Below are positions 17,606 through 25,523 of a stretch of 43,177 nucleotides of DNA, piece by piece. Both the position numbers and the translations under genes were made by a program. Where the stretch lies: NCBI GenBank assembly GCA_027023475.1, contig JALVVJ010000078.1:1-43177 (forward strand), in the 5' to 3' direction. The notes below the pieces were generated by a model. It saw only the letters and a program-made list of their open reading frames with translations. It searched no databases and was not told where the DNA came from. Origin of the DNA: Flavobacteriales bacterium (GTDB taxonomy: Bacteria > Bacteroidota > Bacteroidia > Flavobacteriales > Flavobacteriaceae). Position 1 is the stretch's first letter; every line of letters starts with the position of its first letter.

Positions 17606-19237
17606 ATGAAAAATATACTTTCTAATACTTTTTTTGGCATTAATATAAAAAGTTTTATATCTAATATATCGAAAAATAAAGCAATTGCATTAATGATTGC
17701 GCTTTTTGCCTTTTATCTTACACTGGCAATAATCAATTTTATTTACAACCGGAGCATCTGGCTCGATGAGGCCTTTTTGGCATTGAACATTATTGAACGG
17801 GATTATGGCGAACTACTAAAACCGCTCGGTTACGGCCAGTTAGCTCCCATCGGTTATCTTTGGTTCGAGAAACTGGTTGGCAGCATATTCGGCTATAAGG
17901 AATGGGCCTTGCGGTTGTATGCGTTTCTTTCCTACCTTGGTAGTTTATATTTTCTTTATCATATCGTTCGCAGGTTTTTTAAAGACAGATTTTTGGCTTG
18001 GTTTGTTTTGGCTTTGTTCGTTTCGTTTAGACCAGTGCTGTATTTTTCGGCCGAAATAAAACCCTATATGGGCGATGCTTTTTGGGGCTTGTTGTTATGG
18101 TACTTGTATTTGAAAATTATAGACGGACATAATAAAATAAACTATACCTATGGCTTTATTATTTCTGTTGTCCTTGCCGTATGGTTTTCCACAGTTTCGG
18201 TATTCTTTCTCACGGGAATTGCTCTTCATTATATTCTTTTTGAAATTAATATAAGAACTCAGGACAATAAACTATCCTTGGGAAATTTTAATCTTTATTT
18301 TATTTTGGCCGTATTCCTTTGGGCTATATCCTTTTTGGTTAATTATCTGTTAATTGTAAAAGATAATCCCGTCAGGATAAGTTTAAAAAAATATTGGAAC
18401 TACTATTTCATGCCTTCGCTTTATAATGCTGCTGCTTGGGATTTTATTTACAACCGGCTGAAACAATTTTTCCGCTACAAAACCCTGATGCCCGAATATC
18501 ATTTGTTTCTTATCCTTCTGTTTTTGGGAATCGCCTTTATGATCGCCCACAAAAAATACGAAGCCCTGGTTTTTTCCACCGTGCCCTTAGGTATCAATTT
18601 GGTGCTTTCTTATTTTAAGATTTTCCCATTCGGCGACCGGCTTCTTATATACGCCACACCTTCATTTGCCTTAATCATCGGGTACGCATTGTACTATTTA
18701 TACAAGCTATTCCACCAAAGGAAATATCTAATACCATTAGCTTATCTCCTACTTATTATTCCTTTCTATGAATCATTTATAGTTTTAAAAAAACAATTTC
18801 CATTGGAATACGAAGAAATCAAAGTGGGATTAAAACATATTAACGATAACATCAAACCCGGTCAACAAGTATATGTTTACTATGCTTCGTATGTGGCCTT
18901 TACCTACTACCACAAACATTTGAAGCAATATCCAAACATCAAAGACAATCAAATCCTGCATGGCATAAAACGCTTCAAAAAAACCGAAAAGGATTTTAGG
19001 CCCGACATACCCAAACTCAAAGACGATGTATGGCTACTGTTTTCCCATATCGAAAAAAACAATAAAGGATTAAGCGATTTGGATAATATTCTTCAATTGT
19101 TGCAGAAAAACGGTTTCAAAATCCTGGAACGAAAAGATTTTACACGCGGAGCGGTGGTTCATGCGCTCAGGGTGAACAAAATACCGGAAACCGCCACGGA
19201 AGAATCAGCGGACAAAAAAAGGCCAGGGCAACAATAA
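17606..19237 (+). CDS. GT39/ArnT-like membrane glycosyltransferase
   Basis: A 543-residue protein with about 11-12 TM segments in the first 390 residues and a soluble C-terminal tail. The first periplasmic loop carries the GT-C acidic pair in RSIWLDEAFLALN (Asp54-Glu55), and APIGYLWFEKLVGSIFG plus EWALRLYAFLSYLGSLYFLY follow as in PMT/ArnT-type enzymes. These use a polyprenyl-phosphate sugar on the outer side of the inner membrane to decorate a glycan, lipid or protein. Acceptor unknown. AT-rich for most of its length; composition returns towards housekeeping values over the last 200-300 nt, which marks the right edge of the AT-rich block. Confidence 0.8.
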   Translation: MKNILSNTFFGINIKSFISNISKNKAIALMIALFAFYLTLAIINFIYNRSIWLDEAFLALNIIERDYGELLKPLGYGQLAPIGYLWFEKLVGSIFGYKEWALRLYAFLSYLGSLYFLYHIVRRFFKDRFLAWFVLALFVSFRPVLYFSAEIKPYMGDAFWGLLLWYLYLKIIDGHNKINYTYGFIISVVLAVWFSTVSVFFLTGIALHYILFEINIRTQDNKLSLGNFNLYFILAVFLWAISFLVNYLLIVKDNPVRISLKKYWNYYFMPSLYNAAAWDFIYNRLKQFFRYKTLMPEYHLFLILLFLGIAFMIAHKKYEALVFSTVPLGINLVLSYFKIFPFGDRLLIYATPSFALIIGYALYYLYKLFHQRKYLIPLAYLLLIIPFYESFIVLKKQFPLEYEEIKVGLKHINDNIKPGQQVYVYYASYVAFTYYHKHLKQYPNIKDNQILHGIKRFKKTEKDFRPDIPKLKDDVWLLFSHIEKNNKGLSDLDNILQLLQKNGFKILERKDFTRGAVVHALRVNKIPETATEESADKKRPGQQ

Positions 19238-19300
19238 AAGACAATAATTCCCTACCCGAACGTTTATAAAATGCACCGACAGTAGAACGGGAAATATGAT

Positions 19301-20629
19301 ATGAAAACCAATCCGCTACAAAAATTCGAACATTTGCTCTCGCGTTTTCCTCCTGTTGCTTTGGAACTGTCTAAGGCATTTCCGCTGAAACTATTACTGG
19401 GAAAAAAATATGCCGGCTATGCCAAAAGGTTTGATGAAACCGACCCATGGCCTTATTTAAAAAAAATCACCGACTTTGCCCGTAAGGAAGTGCCCTTTTA
19501 CCGACGGCAAAACTATGGCGAAATAAATTCCATCGAAGATTTTGAAAATACTTGGGGGTTTATCGATAAATCCCATTTGCGCAACCGGCGTGAGCAGTTT
19601 TTGTCAAGCCGTTTCCGGCCACATTTATACGAAATGATTACTACCAGCGGAAGCACGGGCGAACCTTCGGTTTTTTACTTGCCCCGCAACCGTTTCTACA
19701 AGGAATGGGCCTATGTGCACAAAGCTTGGAGCCGCCGTGGCTTCGACCTGCAATTACGCGGTGTGTTGCGCAATCATCGCCTGCCTGAAAATTTGACCGC
19801 TTGGGTAAGAATCCCGCGCAAAGAAATTATCTTCGATGCCTATCGCAACAAAGAAGACTACTACAACAAAATCTACGGTTTCCTAAAAAAACACAATATC
19901 GCTTTTTTTCAATCCTATCCGCATTTGGCCCACAATTTTTTTAAGTTTATCGATAAAAATCATTTAAGCTACAACTTTATCCGCGGCGTATTTTTGAGTT
20001 CGGAACGTTTTACGCCGGAACAACGCCGCTTGTTGGTTGATAGGATGAATCTTCCCGTGGTTTCCATCTATGGGCTGAGCGAACAACTGGTTTTTGCCGT
20101 GGACTTTGACGGGTCGGGGCGCTATCACGTTATCGAATCCTACGGTTATTTGGAACTGGTCGATGCAACGGGTAAGGTGATCAAAGAGCCGGGTATTCAA
20201 GGGGAAATCATTGCCACAGGATTCGACAACTTCGGTATGCCGCTTATCCGCTTTCGCACGGGCGATATTTCGGAATACGAAAGCGTGTATCCTCAACGTG
20301 TTTTAAAGGGTATTTTGGGCCGTACGGGGCAATATGTTTACAACAAAGATGGCAGCGGAGTATCGGTAACGTCCCTCAATATGCACGGTGATTTACTGGA
20401 TTATATCGAAGGTATTCAATATGTCCAAAATCAACCGGGCGAAGTGGAAATCCGGATAGTTCCCAAAGATAATTTGCCGGAGCATATCGAACAACGGATG
20501 ATAAACTACTTCAAAGAACGTTTCAAAGACGATATGATTATTCACCTGAAAAAGGTTCAATATCTGGAAATTTCAAAGTCCGGCAAATTATTGCCTTTAA
20601 TTTCCAATGTAAAGCAACCCGGGAATTGA
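19301..20629 (+). CDS. CapK/PaaK-like adenylate-forming enzyme
   Basis: A 442-residue member of the phenylacetate-CoA ligase (PaaK)/CapK branch of adenylating enzymes. ATP-binding loop TTSGSTGEPS is near residues 113-122. Further core motifs are SIYGLSEQ, QGEIIATGFDNFGMPLIRFRTGDI and GRTGQYVYNKDGSGVSVT. Relatives in capsule and exopolysaccharide loci are thought to activate a carboxylic acid for attachment to a sugar, but few have been tested. It begins 63 nt after the AT-rich block, at normal composition, and overlaps the next gene by 4 nt. A function in phenylacetate breakdown is unlikely, as no other paa gene is present. Confidence 0.85.
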   Translation: MKTNPLQKFEHLLSRFPPVALELSKAFPLKLLLGKKYAGYAKRFDETDPWPYLKKITDFARKEVPFYRRQNYGEINSIEDFENTWGFIDKSHLRNRREQFLSSRFRPHLYEMITTSGSTGEPSVFYLPRNRFYKEWAYVHKAWSRRGFDLQLRGVLRNHRLPENLTAWVRIPRKEIIFDAYRNKEDYYNKIYGFLKKHNIAFFQSYPHLAHNFFKFIDKNHLSYNFIRGVFLSSERFTPEQRRLLVDRMNLPVVSIYGLSEQLVFAVDFDGSGRYHVIESYGYLELVDATGKVIKEPGIQGEIIATGFDNFGMPLIRFRTGDISEYESVYPQRVLKGILGRTGQYVYNKDGSGVSVTSLNMHGDLLDYIEGIQYVQNQPGEVEIRIVPKDNLPEHIEQRMINYFKERFKDDMIIHLKKVQYLEISKSGKLLPLISNVKQPGN

Positions 20630-21543
20630 AAAAGATAAAACCACATACCACCGGCATTCTCTGGCTCCTGCTCATCGGCTATTCCGTGTTTTTTTCCTTG
20701 CGTCTGATCCGGCAAAAAGGCGAATGGTTCCGCTATGATTGGAAACACAAGCAACGCGTTTTACAGTTGAGGGTAGATACGCCTTCCGTTATTTACTACA
20801 ATGCTTTTATAATACCCCACAAATACGAAATACCCTTTTCCGACGACGATGTTTTTCAATGGCAACAAAACGGAAAATCCTACTATTTCCGGGCCGATTA
20901 TATCCGTAAGGCGCAAAACGAAACCCGTTTTTGGTTCGTTAGGTGGTTTAACAATTTTTATCCTAAATCCCGCGCCAAAGGAACCCTGACCGCTTGGAAA
21001 ATACCGCCCCGGCAAGACGGAAAAATTTCTGTGGTTACGCTGGGCGATACCTACCTCAAATACAAATGGGCCAATTATTTCAGAAAGTTTATCAAACAAT
21101 TCAACCCCGATGTCCGTTTTCTGGGCCGGCATACGGATATTTTCGGCTATCCCTACGAAGGGGGCTTACTTTATTCCATCAAACAAGTGGATTCGGTTTC
21201 CCGGGATTTGCCTGCTGCCAAATATTACATCGTTTCGGTGGGTATGCACGACGACCATATGCCCTTGAACCAATGGGAAACCCACCTGCAAAACATCCTG
21301 AGGCAACTTTCCGTCCATCCTGAAACCCGGCGTATTTTCCTTTTCGAATTACCGGCCAAAAGACCCTTATATGTGGCACGTAACAACATTATTCGAAAAT
21401 ACGGCAAAGGAAAAATCCGCATCGTTCCCACGGACTCCATCGCACGCACCGGCCGGAATTGGGACCCCGGATCCGGCATTCCCGACAAAACGGGCTATGA
21501 ACTTTTGGCCCGCTATATCGCCCGTCAAATTTCAGACAAATGA
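20626..21543 (+). CDS. Membrane-anchored SGNH-hydrolase-like protein of the glycan locus
   Basis: A 305-residue protein with one N-terminal TM anchor (residues about 9-24, ILWLLLIGYSVFFSLRLI) and a periplasmic domain. The second half resembles a degenerate SGNH fold: VVTLGDTYLKYK (about residues 136-147) where block I would have GDS, a block III-like SVGMHDDH (about 204-211), and PDKTGYELLARYIA at the end where the catalytic Asp/His region would lie. The nucleophile position is Thr, so activity is doubtful; AlgJ/AlgX-type O-acetylation proteins are a possible comparison. The start is TTG in TTGA, overlapping the capK-like stop; the next gene starts in ATGA, so all three are coupled. Confidence 0.6.
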   Translation: MKKIKPHTTGILWLLLIGYSVFFSLRLIRQKGEWFRYDWKHKQRVLQLRVDTPSVIYYNAFIIPHKYEIPFSDDDVFQWQQNGKSYYFRADYIRKAQNETRFWFVRWFNNFYPKSRAKGTLTAWKIPPRQDGKISVVTLGDTYLKYKWANYFRKFIKQFNPDVRFLGRHTDIFGYPYEGGLLYSIKQVDSVSRDLPAAKYYIVSVGMHDDHMPLNQWETHLQNILRQLSVHPETRRIFLFELPAKRPLYVARNNIIRKYGKGKIRIVPTDSIARTGRNWDPGSGIPDKTGYELLARYIARQISDK

Positions 21544-22718
21544 CACAAAAACAACGACATATCGCATTCTACATCCTCTATTTTTTGGTCATCAGTATTC
21601 CGTTTCCCGATTACAGCTTAACCTCCAAAGCCATCATTCTATGGGCCGGATATGTGCTTTGGACAGGGCGTCATCAGCTGCTTTCGGTCATACGCAAATA
21701 TTTTCCCTTGCTTTTAGCCCTTTCGGCTTTATGGTTCCTGCAACTTGCCGGTTTGATTTATTCGGATAACCCGGCCGGCGGAATGATTACCCTCCAACGA
21801 TCCCTGCCCTTAATCATCCTTCCACTCACATTTTTTGTTTATCAACCTGGCAAAAACGATATTTTCCGGCTTTTTGACGGCTTCTCATTCGCCGTAACCG
21901 GTGCTTTTGCTTGGGCGTGGTTACAAAGCATGTATTTCAAATGGCAACAATGGGGAGATTTTATCTACTACAAAGAAATAAGCTTTTTCCTCAACAAACA
22001 CACCACCTATTTTGCACTCTTTGCGGCCGTAATGCTGCTTTACCTTATCTATCTTTTTTGGTTCTATCCCTCTCGGTTCAAAAAGTATCACATCCTGCTT
22101 TTGGTTGCAGGATTAGCCATCCTTTTCTTACTTCAAAACCGTATTGTTTGGCTGGCATTGGTAGCGGGAATTCAGGTTTTGATTTTCCGGCGATTTGCTT
22201 CCGCTTCGCGGAAAATAACAACAGGCAGTGCGGTTCTTTGGCTGACGGCCTTTTTGGCTTTGGCTCTTGTTTATCACTTCCGGCAACCGCAAACGGGCGA
22301 AGGAGGCAAACATATCAACGACACGGCTTATCGTTTCAAACACTGGCAAGCCGTAGTGGAAACAGGAAAAACGCATCTCCTTTTCGGCACAGGAACGGGC
22401 GGTTCACGTGCGGATTTATACCGGCGTTACCGGCAATACCGGCTACGTTCGGCCTATAACGAACACTACAATGCACATAACCAGTTTTTGGAAGTGCTGC
22501 TGGATTTCGGCCTGTTGGGTTTGATTTTGTTTATCGTTTCATTGTGGGTTGTTCTGAACAAATGCCGCAGGAAAAAGGAACTTCCTACTTTGTGTTTTTC
22601 CTTATTGATAACGATGCTGATTTTTATGCTCACCGAATCCACTTTGGTGCGTTTTAGCGGAATTGTTAGTTTCGCCTTGTGGATAGGTTTATTGTTAAGT
22701 GTGCAAGATGAAAAATAA
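21540..22718 (+). CDS. O-antigen ligase family protein (WaaL-like)
   Basis: A 392-residue protein with about 11 hydrophobic segments. The periplasmic loop of the O-antigen ligase family is recognisable: AYRFKHWQAVVETGKTHLLFGTGTGGSRADLYRRY and then the signature EHYNAHNQFLEVLLDFGLLGLILF with the catalytic-type His. It probably joins the finished glycan to its lipid or protein acceptor. Starts in ATGA with the preceding gene and overlaps the next by 11 nt. Composition is near the genome norm, unlike the first polymerase-like gene at 14866. Confidence 0.85.
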   Translation: MTQKQRHIAFYILYFLVISIPFPDYSLTSKAIILWAGYVLWTGRHQLLSVIRKYFPLLLALSALWFLQLAGLIYSDNPAGGMITLQRSLPLIILPLTFFVYQPGKNDIFRLFDGFSFAVTGAFAWAWLQSMYFKWQQWGDFIYYKEISFFLNKHTTYFALFAAVMLLYLIYLFWFYPSRFKKYHILLLVAGLAILFLLQNRIVWLALVAGIQVLIFRRFASASRKITTGSAVLWLTAFLALALVYHFRQPQTGEGGKHINDTAYRFKHWQAVVETGKTHLLFGTGTGGSRADLYRRYRQYRLRSAYNEHYNAHNQFLEVLLDFGLLGLILFIVSLWVVLNKCRRKKELPTLCFSLLITMLIFMLTESTLVRFSGIVSFALWIGLLLSVQDEK

Positions 22719-23886
22719 CGAAATCACCCGCCGCCTCCACCTCCTCCGCCGCCACGTCGAAACCCAACAATTCCGCGGTTGGGACCCGTTCGACGGGCTC
22801 AACTCCAAATTGTTTCAATCCGTTCCGCTACTGAAAAACAACAAGTGGGCACGCCTGGCCTGGTTGCAGTTTTTCAAACGTAGCCCTGTCAATTTCCGTC
22901 CCTTGGCGGGCGTTCCCAAGGTGCATAACGCCAAGGCCATTGCCCTGTTCTTGCACGGCTATGTATGGCTCCACCGGTACGAAGCACGCGATGAATATTT
23001 GGAAAAAATCCGTTTCCTGGCCCGTCAACTTTTGGAAATGCAATCCACGGGCTATGCCGGTGCCGCGTGGGGTTATCCGTTCGACTGGCAGGCCCGGGCT
23101 TTTTTTCAGCCCAAAGGCACGCCCACTGTGGTAGCCACATCCTTTGCAGTGGAAGCCCTGCTGGCGGCCTATGAAATCCTGCCCGAAAAACAATGGCTAA
23201 ACACCGCCCTTTCGGCCAAGGATTTTATCCTGACCGACCTCAACCGCTCCTACGACGATGACGGCGATTTTACCTTTTCCTACTCTCCACTCGACCACAC
23301 CCGGGTGTTCAATGCCGGTCTGTTGGGTGCCAAAACCCTGGCGTTGATACACCGGCACACAGGCGAAAATCAACTCTTGGACCACGCGCGCCACGTGATA
23401 AGTTTTGCTGCTAAGCACCAACGCCCCGACGGAGCTTGGCCCTACGGAACCTTGCCCTATCACCGGTGGGTGGACAATTTCCACACGGGCTACAACCTGG
23501 AAGCCCTGCACGAATACCGGAAAGCATCCGGCGATACTACCTTTGACGATGTTTTCCAACGTGGAATGGATTATTACCTCAACAACTTTTTCACACCCGA
23601 AGGCATTCCCAAATACTACGACAACCGCACCTATCCGGTCGAAGTGCACGGCACGGCTCAACTCATCGTCGTGCTTCACAAAACCGGTCTTTGGCAACAA
23701 CACGGCGACTTGGCCCGTCGCGTTCTGGAATGGACCCTGCGGCATATGCAATCGCCCAAAGGAAATTTCCACTACCGCATCACCCGCCCGGTCAAAAATA
23801 AAATCCCCTATATCCGCTGGTCCGATGCGTGGATGTTTTACGCATTGAGCCGGTATTTGACCGTATTCGACCGAGACGAGTTATAA
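22708..23886 (+). CDS. Alpha/alpha-toroid (six-hairpin/terpene-cyclase-like) protein of unknown function
   Basis: From ATG at 22708 the protein has 392 residues; GTG three codons earlier is an alternative. It has no signal peptide. Repeated amphipathic helices with aromatic turns suggest an alpha/alpha toroid: HGYVWLHRYEARDEYLEKIRF, GAAWGYPFDWQAR, QRPDGAWPYGTLPYHRWVDNFHTGY near residues 237-260 (a QxxDGSW-like motif), and SPKGNFHYR. Similar toroids include unsaturated-uronate hydrolases, epimerase domains and prenyltransferase-like proteins. Overlap with the ligase gene makes it the last gene of the glycan operon, so a role in trimming or modifying the glycan is plausible but unproven. Confidence 0.6.
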   Translation: MKNNEITRRLHLLRRHVETQQFRGWDPFDGLNSKLFQSVPLLKNNKWARLAWLQFFKRSPVNFRPLAGVPKVHNAKAIALFLHGYVWLHRYEARDEYLEKIRFLARQLLEMQSTGYAGAAWGYPFDWQARAFFQPKGTPTVVATSFAVEALLAAYEILPEKQWLNTALSAKDFILTDLNRSYDDDGDFTFSYSPLDHTRVFNAGLLGAKTLALIHRHTGENQLLDHARHVISFAAKHQRPDGAWPYGTLPYHRWVDNFHTGYNLEALHEYRKASGDTTFDDVFQRGMDYYLNNFFTPEGIPKYYDNRTYPVEVHGTAQLIVVLHKTGLWQQHGDLARRVLEWTLRHMQSPKGNFHYRITRPVKNKIPYIRWSDAWMFYALSRYLTVFDRDEL

Positions 23887-23952
23887 TTTTTTCAGGGCGC
23901 CTCCCCGCACTCGTTCACACAGCCGCGCTGCTGTGCATCGCGACGTGTTCAC

Positions 23953-24116
23953 GGCGTTGCAGCAAGTGTAAAATGTCGGAAAAGTTGCAGTTATTTTTGT
24001 CGAGAACAAAGCCGGCAATCCGAAGGCATAGCCGTAGCTATGGCAAGGATTGTCAATGCCGTTATCGGCAAAAAGAACAAAACTTGGTTTGAATATTTTA
24101 TGCTTGCTGCAACGCC
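23953..24116. repeat. 164-bp fold-back (long hairpin) element
   Basis: Two arms of exactly 80 nt (23953-24032 and 24037-24116) flank a CGTA loop. The outer 22 nt pair at 20 of 22 positions: GGCGTTGCAGCAAG is perfect, then two mismatches, then TAAAAT. Inner paired blocks include TTTTTG-CGA-AAC, CAATCC/GGATTG and CATAGC/GCTATG; the region between is only loosely matched. The inner part has ordinary or AT-rich composition, unlike the GC-rich surround. It could be a MITE-like insertion or a structured RNA gene. Confidence 0.7.
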
Positions 24117-24276
24117 TATGCGGCGGGCACCGCGTGCTCCGCTATTATCTTGCTTGCATCCGGCGGTTTTTGTATAGCGGCGTGCGTATGCCTCCTCGTC
24201 GGAGCTCGGAGACTCCGCCGCCGCACAAAAACTTTCGCCGGCTGCCGCGCAAGGATACCGCTGCGCCCGCTGGCGC
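24105..24276 (+). repeat. Dispersed repeat B, copy 1
   Basis: Shares with the reverse strand of 40483-40648 the blocks GCTGCAACGCC, CACCGCGTGCTCCGCT, TTATCTTGCTTGCATCCGGC, GGTTTTTGTA and AAGGATACCGCTGCGCCCGC. The middle differs more, but a GGCTC/GAG-rich inverted motif is kept in both. Confidence 0.8.
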
Positions 24277-24372
24277 GGATAAGCATGGCGAAGCCGGCCT
24301 TCAATGATTACGGTAGAAGAACACCGATTAACGATTGAACGATGTAAGATTTTCGGATTTTTTAAATCGCCA

Positions 24373-24648
24373 CTTGCCGCCCCAGTCCAAGCGCCAGGGA
24401 TGGAAGCGGTTATGCAGCGGCGAGCATCGCTTGCGATGCGTCCGCGCCGCAGGCCTGCCGTGGCGGCGGGGCGACCGGTGGGGAGCCACGTCCGCCGCGC
24501 TTGCAGGCCAAAAGCGGGGTGCCGCCGCATTTGAGCGGACAGCCCGACGGCACCGCGTGAGTGCCGGCAAGCGGGAGGGCGCTCCGTCGTCCCGAAGCGC
24601 TTGCCAATGCGGCGTAGCCGCCACGAACGCGTATGCCGGGGCGCCCTG
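24373..24648 (-). repeat. Dispersed repeat A, copy 2
   Basis: Minus-strand copy of the 2986-3255 block. Read on the minus strand it starts CAGGGCGCCCCGGCATACGC, contains GGGCTGTCCGCTCAAAT, and ends CCATCCCTGGCGCTTGGAC followed by GGGGCGGCAAG. Confidence 0.75.
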
Positions 24649-24690
24649 TTCCTGATAAATTTTGTAATTTTAGCCCTTGAAACTGCGGCT

Positions 24691-25509
24691 ATGGAAGAAA
24701 TTCGCCTTAAAGTGGAACGGCTTGTCAGTGCACAAACAGGCACGGGCGCTTTCCTGATGATACTCAAAGAAGCCGGCAAACCCGATGGTAAAATTCTGCC
24801 TATCGTTATCGGGCCTTTTGAGGCGCAAGCCATTATGTTCGGGCTGGAAAAGGACCTTAAACCCAAGCGCCCGCTGACCCACGATTTGATGCGTAGCATT
24901 ATTACGGGTTTGGGCTACCGGCTGGAAAAAGTGGTGATCAACAAGTTTGCCGACAATATTTTCTATGCCCGGCTCCACCTGCGCAAAAACGGCGAAGAAA
25001 TAACGCTCGACGCCCGGCCTTCGGATGCCGTGGCGCTGGCCGTGCGTTTCGATGCGCCCATTTTTACCGTGCCGCAAGTGATGAAACAAACCGGCGCCGA
25101 TGCCGACAAAGCCCGCGACTTGGGCGTGGATCCCGAAGAAATGAATGCCGTTGATGAGGCCCCTGACGAAGATTTGAGCCGCGAAATCGAGGAGGTTTTG
25201 GACAAGTTTGAACAAATGATGAAGGACGAAGAGGGCTTTAAAATGTTTGAAATCGACCTGGACGAAGAATCGGCCAAAGAACTGGCTGAAAATTTTTTCA
25301 AACTCCTGCAATCCCTGTTCGGCCAAGCCTTTGAAGGACCCAAAGGCAAGAAGAAAATGCCCGATGAAGCGGAAATCAAAAAAATGTTGGATGAAGCCAT
25401 TGCCAACGAGGATTACGAACGCGCGGCCAAGCTGCGCGATGCGTTGAAAATGTTGCGCGAGATGAAAAAACGGGATTCCGATACGGATGTAAATCCCGAT
25501 AATGCATAA
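24691..25509 (+). CDS. Bifunctional nuclease domain protein with C-terminal UVR motif
   Basis: The ATG at 24691 gives 272 residues; an earlier in-frame start at 24601 lies in repeat DNA and is unlikely. N-terminal DUF151/BFN domain: TGTGAFLMILKEAGKPDGKILPIVIGPFEAQAI and the conserved RPSDAVALAVRFDAPIF. A linker rich in Asp/Glu follows, and the C-terminus holds a UVR motif (MLDEAIANEDYERAAKLRDALKML) as in UvrB/UvrC-type coiled pairs. Plant members of this domain were reported to cut both RNA and DNA; the bacterial role is not settled. First gene of a plus-strand run with the nucleoside permease. Confidence 0.88.
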   Translation: MEEIRLKVERLVSAQTGTGAFLMILKEAGKPDGKILPIVIGPFEAQAIMFGLEKDLKPKRPLTHDLMRSIITGLGYRLEKVVINKFADNIFYARLHLRKNGEEITLDARPSDAVALAVRFDAPIFTVPQVMKQTGADADKARDLGVDPEEMNAVDEAPDEDLSREIEEVLDKFEQMMKDEEGFKMFEIDLDEESAKELAENFFKLLQSLFGQAFEGPKGKKKMPDEAEIKKMLDEAIANEDYERAAKLRDALKMLREMKKRDSDTDVNPDNA

Positions 25510-25523
25510 AACAATATTCGATT

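Larger units (their letters stand above)
23890..24648. repeat. GC-rich mosaic intergenic repeat island 2
   Basis: About 760 bp between the glycan operon and the bifunctional nuclease gene, with no credible gene. The left edge is TTTTTTCAGGGCGCC; the right edge on the other strand is AACAGGGCGCCCCG, so the island is bounded by inverted copies of the same terminus. Inside, in order: a 164-bp fold-back element (23953-24116), repeat B (24105-24276) shared with island 4, about 95 bp of ordinary composition (24280-24372), and repeat A copy 2 (24373-24648) shared with island 1. Confidence 0.75.

Noticed and set aside
19301-20629. Phenylacetate-CoA ligase of an aromatic degradation pathway
   Set aside because: No other phenylacetate gene is nearby and the gene overlaps glycan genes. 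The CapK-type reading fits the context.
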